Below are positions 8,360-16,457 of a stretch of 46,707 bases of DNA, one piece after another. Both the position numbers and the translations under genes were made by a program. The stretch lies in NCBI GenBank assembly GCA_947258585.1, contig CAMYIZ010000002.1, positions 1 through 46,707 on the forward strand, given 5' to 3'. Source of the stretch: an uncultured Haliea sp. (GTDB lineage: Bacteria; Pseudomonadota; Gammaproteobacteria; Pseudomonadales; Halieaceae). The notes beneath the pieces were generated by a model. The model saw only the letters and a program-made list of their open reading frames with translations. It did no database searches and was not told the DNA's origin. Positions within the stretch are counted from its first letter, which is position 1; each line of letters starts with the position of its first letter.

Positions 8360-8906
8360 CGGGAACCTCCTCGGTCGCATCGAGCACTTGCGCCCAGCGC
8401 TCCTGTACACGGCGGCCATAGCGGTTTGCGCGGGCTGGATCATTGGGTGCGTGGTAACAACCGGCGCTCTCGATCCAGGTACGGTGTTCAATTAAGCAAT
8501 CGCGCAACAGCGCGGCCGCCACCCGCATATTGTGGTAGGGATCGAGCGCCTGCCAGGATGAACCCAGGGATGACTGGTGATAGCGCCAGCTGACCTGCAT
8601 CAGCCCGATATCCACGGACGCATCGGTTTCCGCCAATGCCGTCTGCGAGGCCTGCCACGCGCTCTGGCGAGATGGAAAATAGTGCCCCTTGCCGTCGATA
8701 TTCAGCGCCCACGGCCAGGGGCGAAACTCTCCACGACTCAGTGAACTTTGACCGCTCTCAGTGAGGGCTACCGCATAGAGCAGCACTGGCGGCAGACCGT
8801 ATTCACTGGCGACCAGCTGATACCCGGCAGGTACCGGTTGCGACTGCGCAATCATTGGCCCACACAGTAGGCCGACCGCACAGACGATGATCGAGCGACT
8901 TGCCAT
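8346..8906 (-). CDS. Conjugation-associated lytic transglycosylase
   Basis: A 186-residue SLT-fold peptidoglycan hydrolase with a signal peptide (about 1-22). Catalytic Glu is in ALTESGQ (Glu50), followed by the ALNIDGKGHYF segment (67-77), GLMQVSW (101-107) and the ANRYGRRV motif near the end. Such enzymes open the cell wall locally for assembly of the mating channel. It sits in its usual ICE place between the TIGR03759 and TIGR03765 genes and overlaps the latter by 14 bp. Confidence 0.9.
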   Translation of the reverse strand: MASRSIIVCAVGLLCGPMIAQSQPVPAGYQLVASEYGLPPVLLYAVALTESGQSSLSRGEFRPWPWALNIDGKGHYFPSRQSAWQASQTALAETDASVDIGLMQVSWRYHQSSLGSSWQALDPYHNMRVAAALLRDCLIEHRTWIESAGCYHAPNDPARANRYGRRVQERWAQVLDATEEVPDDAQ

Positions 8907-8918
8907 GGCCGGCGCTCG

Positions 8919-9731
8919 TCAAAACCGCGATACTGGCAGGGGTGCCAACTGGCCCTCCCGGCGCAGTATCAGGACAGGCAGATCCTGACCCTGCTGGCCC
9001 GTGTGGCCAGCGACCTGGTCGAACGCGCCGGCATCGATGTTCAGCGTCATTCGGTGGTCGCTGACCCACTGCGGATCGATCCGCTTCGCTGCCGCCCAGT
9101 CGCGTATGCGGGATTCCTCACCGACCGACACATCGATCAGATACAAATCGATGCCGGCAAATTGTTTGATCTGACTGACCAGTCGCTCCAATACGGCGTC
9201 GCAGCGCGGGCACTGCGTCTCGGTAAAGAACAACACCCGATCATCAGGTTGCCACGTCAATTTTTCGGTTGCAGATTGATGCGTTGCGGCTGAGGCCAGG
9301 GCACTGGCATCGATCAACAGTCCGTTGGGGAACAGGCGCCGCTGGGCATCGTCGTAAGCACGTTGGAACGCCAGGATCCGCTCCGCGTCGTCACGCATCA
9401 TCACGGCCCACTGTTCGGCGTAGCGGCGGCGCTCATCCGCAGTGCGTGCATGAATACCCAGGACTTCCAAGGGTGACAGCGTGGCAGGGCTTACGCTGCC
9501 CCGAATCCCCTGCATCAGGGATTCATATCGCTGCCACTCGGTCGGGTCCAATCCCCACTGCTCTGCGCGGGAAGTTTGGGATTCGATCTGTTGGGTCGTC
9601 GACTGCTCGACAGCCTGTAGGTTCGAGGCGTCCGATACCGTTCCGCTATCCGCGTTGACGGGCAATGTGATGCACAGCCAGAATCCGACAATCCCGATGC
9701 GCGAGGGTCGCACTCTGCGCTCAGTGGTCAT
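8919..9731 (-). CDS. ICE protein, TIGR03759 family, thioredoxin-like
   Basis: A 270-residue exported protein of a family specific to integrative conjugative elements. The N-terminus has a hydrophobic signal (about 12-27), then a helical part (QWGLDPTEWQRYESLMQG, the family hallmark) and a C-terminal thioredoxin-like part with a CPRC motif (Cys174, Cys177) in FFTETQCPRC. It may help disulfide formation in the periplasmic part of the mating apparatus; that role is inferred from the CxxC and location. The gene overlaps the small upstream gene by 11 bp. Confidence 0.85.
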   Translation of the reverse strand: MTTERRVRPSRIGIVGFWLCITLPVNADSGTVSDASNLQAVEQSTTQQIESQTSRAEQWGLDPTEWQRYESLMQGIRGSVSPATLSPLEVLGIHARTADERRRYAEQWAVMMRDDAERILAFQRAYDDAQRRLFPNGLLIDASALASAATHQSATEKLTWQPDDRVLFFTETQCPRCDAVLERLVSQIKQFAGIDLYLIDVSVGEESRIRDWAAAKRIDPQWVSDHRMTLNIDAGAFDQVAGHTGQQGQDLPVLILRREGQLAPLPVSRF

Positions 9732-9948
9732 GGTCGTTGACCTGCTGATCGACCGGTACGGTCAAATCGCGTTGAACGATAGTTTGATGCGCCGGATCGC
9801 AAAGGTGTATTGGGGATTGACCGGTGACACCCTGCTCACTCGTCAGCGTCGCCTTATGGACAGAACGCGGCTCCTGATCTGGTCGCTCAGACTCGACGCC
9901 CACCAGCAATGCAGTGACCAACACAATAATCAGAAAGATCCCTTCCAT
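9721..9948 (-). CDS. Small membrane-anchored ICE protein
   Basis: A 75-residue protein not recognised by family. It begins MEGIFLIIVLVTALLVGV, a single N-terminal membrane helix, followed by a polar tail with one Cys and ending in a His/Asp-rich tip. The start is coupled to the stop of the pilL-like gene (TAATG overlap at 9,946-9,950), and its end overlaps the TIGR03759 gene, so it sits inside a translationally coupled operon and is probably a real transfer gene. Confidence 0.6.
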   Translation of the reverse strand: MEGIFLIIVLVTALLVGVESERPDQEPRSVHKATLTSEQGVTGQSPIHLCDPAHQTIVQRDLTVPVDQQVNDHDH

Positions 9949-10442
9949 TAGTGTGCGCCTCCGGTCGATGTAGGGTGCGAGGCATCGGCACAACGCTCGA
10001 AGCCAATGAGGCGATGCATAGGATCCTGAACCAGGTGAAACGCCGGGCCTACCATCAGCCCAATCACCGTCTTGAGCGGCATCGGCTCGAAAGCGCGATG
10101 CGTATTTGGCAACGGCAGATCGAGCATGTCGATGGTTTCCTCTGACAGAACGGCATGATCTGCCAGGCGATAGCCAGAATCGCGCAACAACCAGCGCAAG
10201 GCATCACCAACAGTATTGATGTCGTTCGGAATGGTGATCGACCTGGTGACTGACAACAGGTCTTGCTGTCCGGCCGTTGGCGCGACAGCAATGACGGAAT
10301 AGCGGCCAATTTGAGTTTGCGTGTTCATCGCTGAGCTCACTTGCTGTTCTGCCCATGCGGAGTGGCCCGCGATGGCCGCGCCAGTGCAGCACAACCACAT
10401 TGTTAGGCGTCGCGGGATTACGGAATGCTTGGACGAAGACAT
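9948..10442 (-). CDS. PilL N-terminal-like ICE protein (TIGR03748)
   Basis: The 164-residue exported protein has a signal peptide (hydrophobic stretch LTMWLCCTGAAIAGHSAWA) and a conserved domain with GRYSVIAVAPTAGQQDLL, then TVGDALRWLLRDSGYRLAD and MLDLPLPNTHR. This matches the N-terminal domain of PilL-type lipoproteins in PFGI-1-class elements, linked to conjugative type IV pili and secretin-like assembly. The usual pilN-pilM genes do not follow; the transfer genes do. A start at 10,442 keeps a normal signal peptide; a longer frame from 10,508 adds a His/Asp-rich tail that is probably not translated. Confidence 0.75.
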   Translation of the reverse strand: MSSSKHSVIPRRLTMWLCCTGAAIAGHSAWAEQQVSSAMNTQTQIGRYSVIAVAPTAGQQDLLSVTRSITIPNDINTVGDALRWLLRDSGYRLADHAVLSEETIDMLDLPLPNTHRAFEPMPLKTVIGLMVGPAFHLVQDPMHRLIGFERCADASHPTSTGGAH

Positions 10443-10452
10443 ATTTGGCTCT

Positions 10453-10479
10453 CGATCATGATGATGGTCGTCATGATCG
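10453..10479. promoter_or_regulatory. 9-bp inverted repeat upstream of the pilL-like operon
   Basis: CGATCATGA (10,453-10,461) and TCATGATCG (10,471-10,479) form a perfect dyad with a 9-bp spacer about 10 bp upstream of the pilL-like start. It could be an operator or an mRNA hairpin for the transfer operon. Confidence 0.4.
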
Positions 10480-10557
10480 CCAACCGATCCCCACCCGTGA
10501 ACGATCAATCCGTTCCGTGGGTGTCGGGCTTTCTGTCAAACGGCTCTCTGCTACTGA

Positions 10558-11424
10558 CTATCGACCCAAGTACACGGCGCTGATCTGCTCGCGGGCATGG
10601 CCGAGTTCGCGGCTAATAATGAGTCGTGCCTGGAGATCCTGCTTGCGTTGGTCGGCGCTGAGACTGGCAGCGGTTGGCCCACCCGCGGCAGGACAGGCCC
10701 AGCCGGTCAATTGCTCAAAGCGTGACTGGGCGTAGGCATGGCGCAGGCCATGCAGCTTCGACAGCCCCGCTTGAGTGGTATGTCGCTCGTAGGCTCTCAA
10801 CTGCTGGATATAGCTTTTCTGGGAAGGAATCATGGATCCATTCCCGGCCAATCGGTGCGCACGATCCAGGACGGTTTGCTGGTCCTGACGGAGGATCGGC
10901 ACGACGCGCGACTTGCCGCCCTTGGTCCAGGACGCCTTGAGCCGGATATGATCGCCCTGATCGGCGAAACAGGGCATGAATTTGATTGCCTCCTCTCTTC
11001 GCAAACCGAAGGAGCGCTGCAGCTCCAGGCTCATACGCACGTAGTCATCCTGGATACTGGTCAGTGCCTGGCTATCGACCGCGACCGCCTTAGACTCGTT
11101 ACTGACGAATTGCCGGTCGGGGATGCCGTAGAACTCGTTCGAGCGGGCAATGACATTGCGCCGATCCACTTTCGCTGCCCACCAGCGTAGGCAGTTCATG
11201 CGGTTCTTGATGGTACCGGCCGCCATGCCCTCACCGAGCCAGCGTTTTACCAGGGCATCCACATGCTTTGGCTTCAGGGATCGGGTGGTCATCCGCCGAT
11301 ACCCCATCTCCTGCAACTGATTCGCGATCTGGTTGAGCATACGCGCACGGTTGGCTTGCGTGCTGTAGCTGCCATCGCGGTTGCGTTTGCACAATTGTTT
11401 CAATTGGTAGTTCAGGTCTCTCAT
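10558..11424 (-). CDS. Tyrosine-recombinase-like ICE protein
   Basis: A 288-residue protein starting MRDLNYQLKQLCKRN. Numbered from that start, it has an N-terminal SAM-like core-binding domain (about 20-100) and a catalytic domain with Arg142 (FGLRREEA), Lys168 (WTKGGKSR), His225-x-x-Arg228 (LHGLRHAY), His276 (ELGH) and Tyr285 (SAVYL). All tyrosine-recombinase residues are present, so it may be active. It lacks an arm-binding domain and sits in the middle of the maintenance genes, far from the element end, so it is unlikely to be the main integrase. Similar 'integrase domain' proteins are common in this ICE class; dimer resolution or DNA rearrangement is an inference. Confidence 0.75.
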   Translation of the reverse strand: MRDLNYQLKQLCKRNRDGSYSTQANRARMLNQIANQLQEMGYRRMTTRSLKPKHVDALVKRWLGEGMAAGTIKNRMNCLRWWAAKVDRRNVIARSNEFYGIPDRQFVSNESKAVAVDSQALTSIQDDYVRMSLELQRSFGLRREEAIKFMPCFADQGDHIRLKASWTKGGKSRVVPILRQDQQTVLDRAHRLAGNGSMIPSQKSYIQQLRAYERHTTQAGLSKLHGLRHAYAQSRFEQLTGWACPAAGGPTAASLSADQRKQDLQARLIISRELGHAREQISAVYLGR

Positions 11425-11460
11425 CGTGTACTTCCATATCTGGTAAGTGTTTATGACCAA

Positions 11461-12260
11461 CCGCAGGCACGTAGCCTGACAGGGTCCGCCGAGGCGGAAG
11501 GGTCAAGGGACACTACTCCCCGTTCGACCTGATAAGCCTGGTCGCAGGCAACCTGGCTGCTCTTCTGTTGAAGATGGTGCCGGGTAAACCAAGGGCTCGA
11601 AGAGCCGTCGTTGATGGTGAGCGTTTCACCTCCTGTTTAATGGGCGGAACCATCGGTCCGCATGTTGAAAGAAACCGTCGATGTAACGGCGTGCTGAAAG
11701 TCGGCTGATTGCCAGCCGGATTTTTGGCGATAGCCAGGTTGAAGCGAGGACGACGTCCTGCAATTGAAGAAGCATTGAAGATGAGCAGCAGCCGAGGCTG
11801 TGCGCCGTTGAAGCTCTGACGACGCTGTTGTTGTTTCTGCCATTTTGGATGGCGAGGGCAACTTCCCCCATCCACGTTACCGCCGTGGCCGCGTATGAAG
11901 CTCTCTGCGATGCATGGCCGCCAGTATAGCCAGACTGAATTCGCGCTGAACGCATCAATTCGAGCGCAAGCCGTTGTCGTTCCGGGCTCCGCCGCCCTCG
12001 TCACTACCCCGCTTCGCTCAGCAGTGACGAGGGCTTCGTGCGCATCAACGCCCACGCCAGGTCTGCAACCTGTCATGGCCGTCGAGCAAACAGGGTGGTT
12101 CGAGCCGTGGTTACAGTGGAACCATAGCCAAAACGAGGAGCAAGAAAGGCGTTGGCACTTCCAACGGGAAGCGCCATCAAGGGAACAGGCGAGCTGGTGC
12201 GGGGGAGCTGCCACTTTATCCCAAGTGGCCAGGGCAAGGAGCCGATTCTCGTCGGCGATA
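11461..12260. other. Gene-free, hairpin-rich stretch; candidate origin (oriT or oriV)
   Basis: About 800 bp without a convincing gene inside a densely packed operon. Open frames here lack ribosome sites and read as low-complexity shadow. The stretch holds several dyads: GCCCTCGTCACT (11,994-12,005) with its exact complement at 12,023-12,034; CGTTGG/CCAACG (12,150-12,166); GCCACTT/AAGTGGC (12,210-12,229); and a direct AATTCG pair near 11,938 and 11,958. Such clustering in a conserved maintenance region fits an origin of transfer or replication, or a structured RNA. No nick site is recognised. Confidence 0.4.
11994..12034. repeat. 12-bp perfect inverted repeat within the candidate origin
   Basis: GCCCTCGTCACT at 11,994-12,005 and AGTGACGAGGGC at 12,023-12,034 are exact complements around a 17-nt loop. 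No T-run follows on either strand, so it is not a simple terminator. It is the strongest dyad of the gene-free stretch. Confidence 0.7.
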
Positions 12261-12686
12261 TCAATCTTCATTACGCAGCATGATCGTAACGACCGGTTCG
12301 CCGGCGTCACCGGGGCCGACCATCAGTTTCAAGCTCACCTCCTGGGCTTCCGTGGATCGCCCGTCTTTCGGCACGCGATACAACGAAAATCGCAGCCGAT
12401 CACCCGGCGTCGTCGCTGTTCGAATGGCGTAGAACGCCATGAACAGCACATCCCACAACCGGCCGGACTCATCCTGGTAAACCTGAGAGCGGTTATCCCG
12501 CTCCGTCCAGGCCACACAATCGCACCACGCAGTGTGCGTGAGTGCGACAGGCCACTTGAATCCGGCTTCTCGCGCCATAGGGGTGACATCGATCAGCACA
12601 CCGTCATCGATCGCCTGTGCACGACTGTAGCTGGCGATCACAGGACCAAAGACGTCTTCCAACGATTGAGTTTCTGAATTGTTCAT
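12261..12686 (-). CDS. DUF6573 family ICE protein
   Basis: A 141-residue protein starting MNNSETQSLEDVFGPVI. The VFGPVIASYSRAQAIDDGVL segment (about 12-31) followed by AREAGFKWPVALT is the hallmark of DUF6573, a small family of unknown function found in plasmids and ICEs near radC. The DRLRFSLYRV strand and the KLMVGPGDAGEPVVTIML end complete the domain. The start at 12,686 has an upstream CAGGGAGAA ribosome site; a longer frame runs into the hairpin leader and is rejected. Its leader carries a strong alternative-hairpin region. Confidence 0.75.
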   Translation of the reverse strand: MNNSETQSLEDVFGPVIASYSRAQAIDDGVLIDVTPMAREAGFKWPVALTHTAWCDCVAWTERDNRSQVYQDESGRLWDVLFMAFYAIRTATTPGDRLRFSLYRVPKDGRSTEAQEVSLKLMVGPGDAGEPVVTIMLRNED

Positions 12687-12721
12687 AAGGGTTCTCCCTG
12701 GAGAAATGAATAACAAAGCTC

Positions 12722-12778
12722 GGGGAGCACCTCCTACCCATTGGGGAAGAGGGGCTCCCCAATGGGTTGAGTGAAAAG
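12722..12778 (-). promoter_or_regulatory. Alternative-hairpin leader of the DUF6573 gene
   Basis: An 11-bp perfect hairpin (ACCCATTGGGG at 12,736-12,746 with CCCCAATGGGT at 12,757-12,767) lies between radC and the DUF6573 start. GGGGAGC at 12,722-12,728 can instead pair with GCTCCCC at 12,754-12,760, so two exclusive folds exist. No U-run follows. A box reading GGGTTGAGTGAAAAG on the plus strand (12,764-12,778) recurs in two neighbouring leaders. Confidence 0.5.
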
Positions 12779-12780
12779 TT

Positions 12781-13296
12781 TCACAGCAATCCACGTTCGG
12801 CAAATGAAACCGACTCGCCTACGGTGACCACAAAGTGGTCCAGTACGCGGATGTCGACAGTTGCCAACGCGTCTTTCAGCCGTCGGGTAATCGCTTCATC
12901 CGCATGACTGGGCTCAGCGACGCCACTCGGGTGATTATGAAAAAACATCACCGCAGCTGCGTTGAGGCTCAGCGCCTGTTGCACCACCACACGGGGGTAC
13001 ACTGCAGCGCCATCGATGGTTCCTTGAAACAACTCGGCGGCCTCGATGACGCGATGCCGGTTATCCAGGAACAAGCAACCAAAGACCTCTGCTTTGCGTT
13101 CAGCCAACAACATCCGCAAATAATCACGCGTGTGATTGGGACTGGGCAGTTCGACACCCGGCTGGTGCAGGTCCTGCAATACGGCAAAGGCCAGCTCCAG
13201 CAGCGATCGTTTTTCAGGATCGTTCAACGACGCCACGCGAATGGCCGTAAAACGGTTTTTAGGATTCACTTTTGATAGTGAGGATTTGGAAGCCAT
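12781..13296 (-). CDS. radC: RadC-family JAB-domain protein
   Basis: A 171-residue protein of the RadC/DUF2466 family. The C-terminal JAB-like metal site is complete: His120-x-His122 in FFHNHPSG and Asp133 in SHADEA. The protein lacks the helix-hairpin-helix N-terminus of chromosomal RadC, which is normal for copies carried by mobile elements. Their role is uncertain; a DNA-linked or deubiquitinase-like metallo-hydrolase activity is suggested by the fold, and a role in repair was withdrawn for E. coli. AAGGAGA precedes the start by a normal distance. Confidence 0.9.
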   Translation of the reverse strand: MASKSSLSKVNPKNRFTAIRVASLNDPEKRSLLELAFAVLQDLHQPGVELPSPNHTRDYLRMLLAERKAEVFGCLFLDNRHRVIEAAELFQGTIDGAAVYPRVVVQQALSLNAAAVMFFHNHPSGVAEPSHADEAITRRLKDALATVDIRVLDHFVVTVGESVSFAERGLL

Positions 13297-13335
13297 GGGC
13301 GGTCTCCTTGAAGAATCGAGGAAACTCGCCCGGCA

Positions 13336-13390
13336 AGGGAGAGTGTCCCTCGCTGGGTTGAAAGATTGACCGCATCGATGGATGCGGTCA
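13336..13390 (-). promoter_or_regulatory. Hairpin leader of radC
   Basis: A 10-bp perfect hairpin (TGACCGCATC at 13,367-13,376 with GATGCGGTCA at 13,381-13,390, 4-nt loop) and a smaller AGGGA/TCCCT stem (13,336-13,350) lie between the STY4534 stop and the radC start. A GGGTTGAAAG box (13,355-13,364) resembles the one in the DUF6573 leader. It may attenuate transcription or stabilise mRNA ends. Confidence 0.5.
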
Positions 13391-13400
13391 GGTGTTACCG

Positions 13401-13829
13401 TCAGGCGACGGCGTCGCGTCTCTCAGACGAGGGCGCCGGAAATGGCTGGCCTTCGACCTTGATCCAGTGGAACCGGAGTAACCGGGACTTCAGGCTGATG
13501 CCTGTCGTACCGGCTCTGTCCCCGTTTTTGAAGGTGAAGGATTCGGCCTGCAAATCACTGAGGTGAAAACCCACCAGCACTTTGAAGTCAGCCTCCACCG
13601 CGGGCATCAGCTGGCGTACCAGATCCTTAGCCTCTTCACCGACCACGACACACTCGAAATGAGTGTGCTGGACGTTATCGGCGGATCCTCGTAGCGCCGC
13701 GATCGTGACACTGAGAAAGGGAAAGCCATTCTCGGGTGTCAATTCTCGAACCCGGTTGAGGTATCCGATGCCGTGGATATCAAGATCGAAATACTTCGAT
13801 TTTTCAGGGGTAGTTTGTCTACTGGTCAT
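13401..13829 (-). CDS. STY4534 family ICE replication protein (DUF3577)
   Basis: A 142-residue protein starting [20 protein letters not shown]. The [20 protein letters not shown] opening, the [11 protein letters not shown] strand and the [15 protein letters not shown] core are diagnostic of the STY4534 family, an SSB-like group in PFGI-1/SPI-7 elements annotated as ICE replication proteins. Topoisomerase topB and ssb, its usual neighbours, are missing here. AAGGAGA lies upstream of the start. Confidence 0.88.
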   Translation of the reverse strand: MTSRQTTPEKSKYFDLDIHGIGYLNRVRELTPENGFPFLSVTIAALRGSADNVQHTHFECVVVGEEAKDLVRQLMPAVEADFKVLVGFHLSDLQAESFTFKNGDRAGTTGISLKSRLLRFHWIKVEGQPFPAPSSERRDAVA

Positions 13830-13873
13830 AACACAATCTCCTTGAACAAAATGAAATGCCGGAGACTGCGATA

Positions 13874-13926
13874 CCCTGGCGGGATCGTGTTCCCGGCAGG
13901 GTGAGTAAAATCAGGGCAAGCCCTGA
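13874..13926 (-). promoter_or_regulatory. Hairpin pair between parM and the STY4534 gene; possible attenuator
   Basis: On the minus strand, TCAGGGC-TT-GCCCTGA (13,911-13,926) is followed by four U, a weak terminator form. A second hairpin (13,874-13,884 with 13,891-13,901, one mismatch) comes next. A GGGTGAGTAAAA box (13,899-13,910) resembles boxes in the two downstream leaders. Partial termination after parM is plausible. Confidence 0.45.
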
Positions 13927-14017
13927 CGTTGGATTGACGGAAGATCCGCGATGTCGATTGCACAATCCGAAGACATCTTCTTTGCCACTGAGACCGCAGT
14001 GGCCACGTACAAAGTCG

Positions 14018-15106
14018 TTAACCCACCTTTGCCGGGCTGTCGCAAACGAATTGCAGGTACTTGAGCATGCCCCGCGCATTGGCAAAGGCCGCATGGTCGG
14101 CAATGGTTTGGTTGGGAAACCAGTTGGCGATATCGCTGGCCAGGGCGGCACTACCGCCACCCACAAATAGCACCCGATCGAGCTCTGCACCGAGGCCGAG
14201 CTTTCGGCGAGTTTCGGTATAGAGCCGCTCGACCAACTCGCGCTTGGCGTCCGCCACCATCGTTGAAACATCATGATCTTTGCCATGCAGCCGCAATCGA
14301 TTTGTCTCAACCGCGCGACTGATGCTCTGCTCACCCAGTTCGCCAATATCGAACCGTTGCTGTATGCCATTGGCCACGCTCTGTTTGACATTCAACATGC
14401 CAAAATTGAGCGAGCCCGAGGACCCGTGCACGATGCCCTGATCCTGAACAACGACATAATCGGTCGTACGCCCGCCGATATCGACTATCGCAATGGGCGC
14501 GTTGACGCGATCCGCATCCAGGGTCACGCCATCTTCAGTCAAGACGATGACGAAGTCGTACCAGGCAGCCAGGGCTTCCGGAATGACTTCGTGAAACGCA
14601 ATACTCACCTTGCGCATTCGATGCGCTGCTTTGTGAGATACAACGGGTTCGACGGTCAGTTTCAGGCTATTCGTTTTCGCCTGGATCACCTGTCGACGCT
14701 GCTCACCATCGTTGCGGTAAAACGCAGAGACCGGTAGTCCCGTCACCACATGGACGGATCGACCCGAAAAGCCTGCTTGCTGCAATGCATGCTGAACGAT
14801 CACGCGGTTCAGTGCCGAACCCGGGTATTCATCGAACTGCGTGGGTTCGCCATCCACGGCGCCGACGGAATAGACGGTGCCGCCCGTTTCGTACTCGAAA
14901 ATCTTTTGTTCGTCGTCACGAATCCAGGTGACGCCAGCCGACCCCATGCGCGCCCGTGACGGGACCGCAACGAGGCGTCCGTCCGCTAAAGCCACTTTGG
15001 TATAGGCGTAGCCATCATCCAGGCCCGCCTGCCCCACATCCATGGCTTGGGCCGACGGGGAAGGCCCATCGGTATCGGCAAATTTTTCGTCAGTCAATTC
15101 GGTCAT
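14018..15106 (-). CDS. parM: ParM/StbA-family actin-like segregation protein
   Basis: A 362-residue actin-fold ATPase. Phosphate loop 1 is in DDGYAYTK (30-37), phosphate loop 2 is IVDIGGRTTD (207-216), and the adenosine site is LFVGGGSAAL (about 313-322). ParM filaments push sister plasmids apart when attached through a DNA-binding adaptor. The small gene directly upstream (15,132-15,521) is the natural adaptor candidate. The gene stands where PFGI-1-class elements usually have ssb and topB, so it may have replaced part of that module. It implies that the element has, or had, a circular replicating stage needing partition. Confidence 0.9.
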   Translation of the reverse strand: MTELTDEKFADTDGPSPSAQAMDVGQAGLDDGYAYTKVALADGRLVAVPSRARMGSAGVTWIRDDEQKIFEYETGGTVYSVGAVDGEPTQFDEYPGSALNRVIVQHALQQAGFSGRSVHVVTGLPVSAFYRNDGEQRRQVIQAKTNSLKLTVEPVVSHKAAHRMRKVSIAFHEVIPEALAAWYDFVIVLTEDGVTLDADRVNAPIAIVDIGGRTTDYVVVQDQGIVHGSSGSLNFGMLNVKQSVANGIQQRFDIGELGEQSISRAVETNRLRLHGKDHDVSTMVADAKRELVERLYTETRRKLGLGAELDRVLFVGGGSAALASDIANWFPNQTIADHAAFANARGMLKYLQFVCDSPAKVG

Positions 15107-15131
15107 GTCGTTTTATTCCAGGTTTGTGTTT

Positions 15132-15521
15132 TTACTCACCGATCACTCGCCTCAGGTGCGTGAAGGGCTTGGCGGGATCGGCGACCGATGTGGAGCAGCT
15201 GCGATCCATGCGGTGCGTGAGTGAGTCGTTGGACGGGTTGGCAACGGTCTTACTGGCCTGTTGACTGGTCTGGTCAGACGCACGTTTGCCTGGCCGGGGG
15301 CTGTTCAGATCCGGGGGACGCCTGAACGGGGTACGCGCCGACAACGGTGGTTCGGATTTGAGGACCTGACATTCGTTGCGAAACGCAGTCAACACCAGCT
15401 GCCGCAACCACTCGCTTTGCCGGTCTTTGGGTAACCGGTACAGACGCTGGAGCACCATCGCTTCCAGCGGAATACGCGTATCCAGCAAAATGCAGATTTG
15501 CTGCAGCGCATTGGCAGCCAT
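15132..15521 (-). CDS. Candidate ParR/StbB-like partner of ParM
   Basis: A 129-residue protein without a family I can name firmly. The first 55 residues look structured (an ILLDTRIPLEAMVLQRLYRL strand-helix stretch, then EWLRQLVLTAFRNEC); the rest is a basic, Pro/Ser/Thr-rich tail. A short folded DNA-binding head with a flexible tail, encoded 25 bp upstream of parM, is the layout expected of a ParM adaptor. It is tightly packed with the PFL_4669 gene (5 bp). Confidence 0.5.
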   Translation of the reverse strand: MAANALQQICILLDTRIPLEAMVLQRLYRLPKDRQSEWLRQLVLTAFRNECQVLKSEPPLSARTPFRRPPDLNSPRPGKRASDQTSQQASKTVANPSNDSLTHRMDRSCSTSVADPAKPFTHLRRVIGE

Positions 15522-15526
15522 GGCGG

Positions 15527-16267
15527 TTACGCATCACCTGTGACGACAGGGACGCTTTCCTCAGTCGGTTGAAATGCCACGGGACGCAAGGAGGGTAGCC
15601 TGTCACCGGTCAGAATATCTGGAGGAATCTCGCCCATTCGCTCGAAGGCTTTGAGCGCCGCTGGCGATCCTTGTCGGATGTCAGCGCGACGAATATCCAG
15701 GCTGTGATACCCCTGGGGCAACGCAAATACCCGGCGCACCCAGCGCCCGCTACCCGATAGCTGTTCGGTGAGATCCTTGCCGATGTCGAGACCCAGGTGA
15801 TGCAACGTCAAGTCGGCGCACATCAGCTGGTCGTATTCGCCCAGCAACTGGGCAGCACGAAAGGCGTAGGGGTTGGCGAACTGCAGTGAAACACGCTGCG
15901 GACGACTGGATTGCGCTACCGAAAATTGCAGTGCGCTATTGGTCGGCGCCATCAATGCATCCAACCTTTGCTGGAGTTCGCGTAGCTGAGTACGGACATC
16001 GGCGAGGCCCTCTTCCACTTTGAGCAGCCACCAGTCCGCGTAAGGATCGTCAAAGCGTATGGCCTGCCAAAGCGACTTCAGTCGATCGGCAAAGCCGATC
16101 AGGCCGATGATGGCAGGTTTACCCTCTCCGGCTCGCCGACCCCGGATGAGGCTCTGTGCCTGATACGTTTGAATGGTCAACCAGACCTCGCCCTGCAGAG
16201 CGCCAGGCCCACTATTGCGAAGATTCGAATCGTCTGATTGAAGAGAACATTCCGCCTCTGGTTGCAT
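15527..16267 (-). CDS. ICE protein, PFL_4669 (TIGR03761) family
   Basis: A 246-residue protein with the family's hallmarks: EVWLTIQTYQAQSLIRGR near residue 27, IIGLIGFADRLK (about 53-64), DDPYADWWLLKVEE (about 73-86) and, at the end, RADIRQGSPAALKAFERMG. It is confined to ICEs and pathogenicity islands, always near STY4528. The function is unknown; its place among replication genes suggests DNA maintenance. AAGGGAG lies 8 nt before the start. Confidence 0.88.
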   Translation of the reverse strand: MQPEAECSLQSDDSNLRNSGPGALQGEVWLTIQTYQAQSLIRGRRAGEGKPAIIGLIGFADRLKSLWQAIRFDDPYADWWLLKVEEGLADVRTQLRELQQRLDALMAPTNSALQFSVAQSSRPQRVSLQFANPYAFRAAQLLGEYDQLMCADLTLHHLGLDIGKDLTEQLSGSGRWVRRVFALPQGYHSLDIRRADIRQGSPAALKAFERMGEIPPDILTGDRLPSLRPVAFQPTEESVPVVTGDA

Positions 16268-16457
16268 GGATTGAGCTCCCTTGATGGTTGTTTATCGGGG
16301 TCTATGAATCCACAAACGGTCAAACCGAACCACGGAATATCCAGCCGGGCACTGTTTTCGTTTCGGCTGTCGCTTTCTGGGGAGTGCGGTCGAGTGGTTC
16401 CACTGGAAACAGTGCAGTGGTTCCTCGAATGTCACGATGGCAATCGAGGAGATGGGG

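Noticed and set aside
11513..12310. A 265-codon minus-strand frame across the gene-free stretch
   Set aside because: It has no ribosome site, a biased composition rich in Arg, Ser and Cys, no recognisable domain, and it runs into the DUF6573 gene. Hairpins dominate the stretch.
13819..14391. A 190-codon minus-strand frame
   Set aside because: It overlaps parM in another frame, and parM has clear actin-fold motifs.
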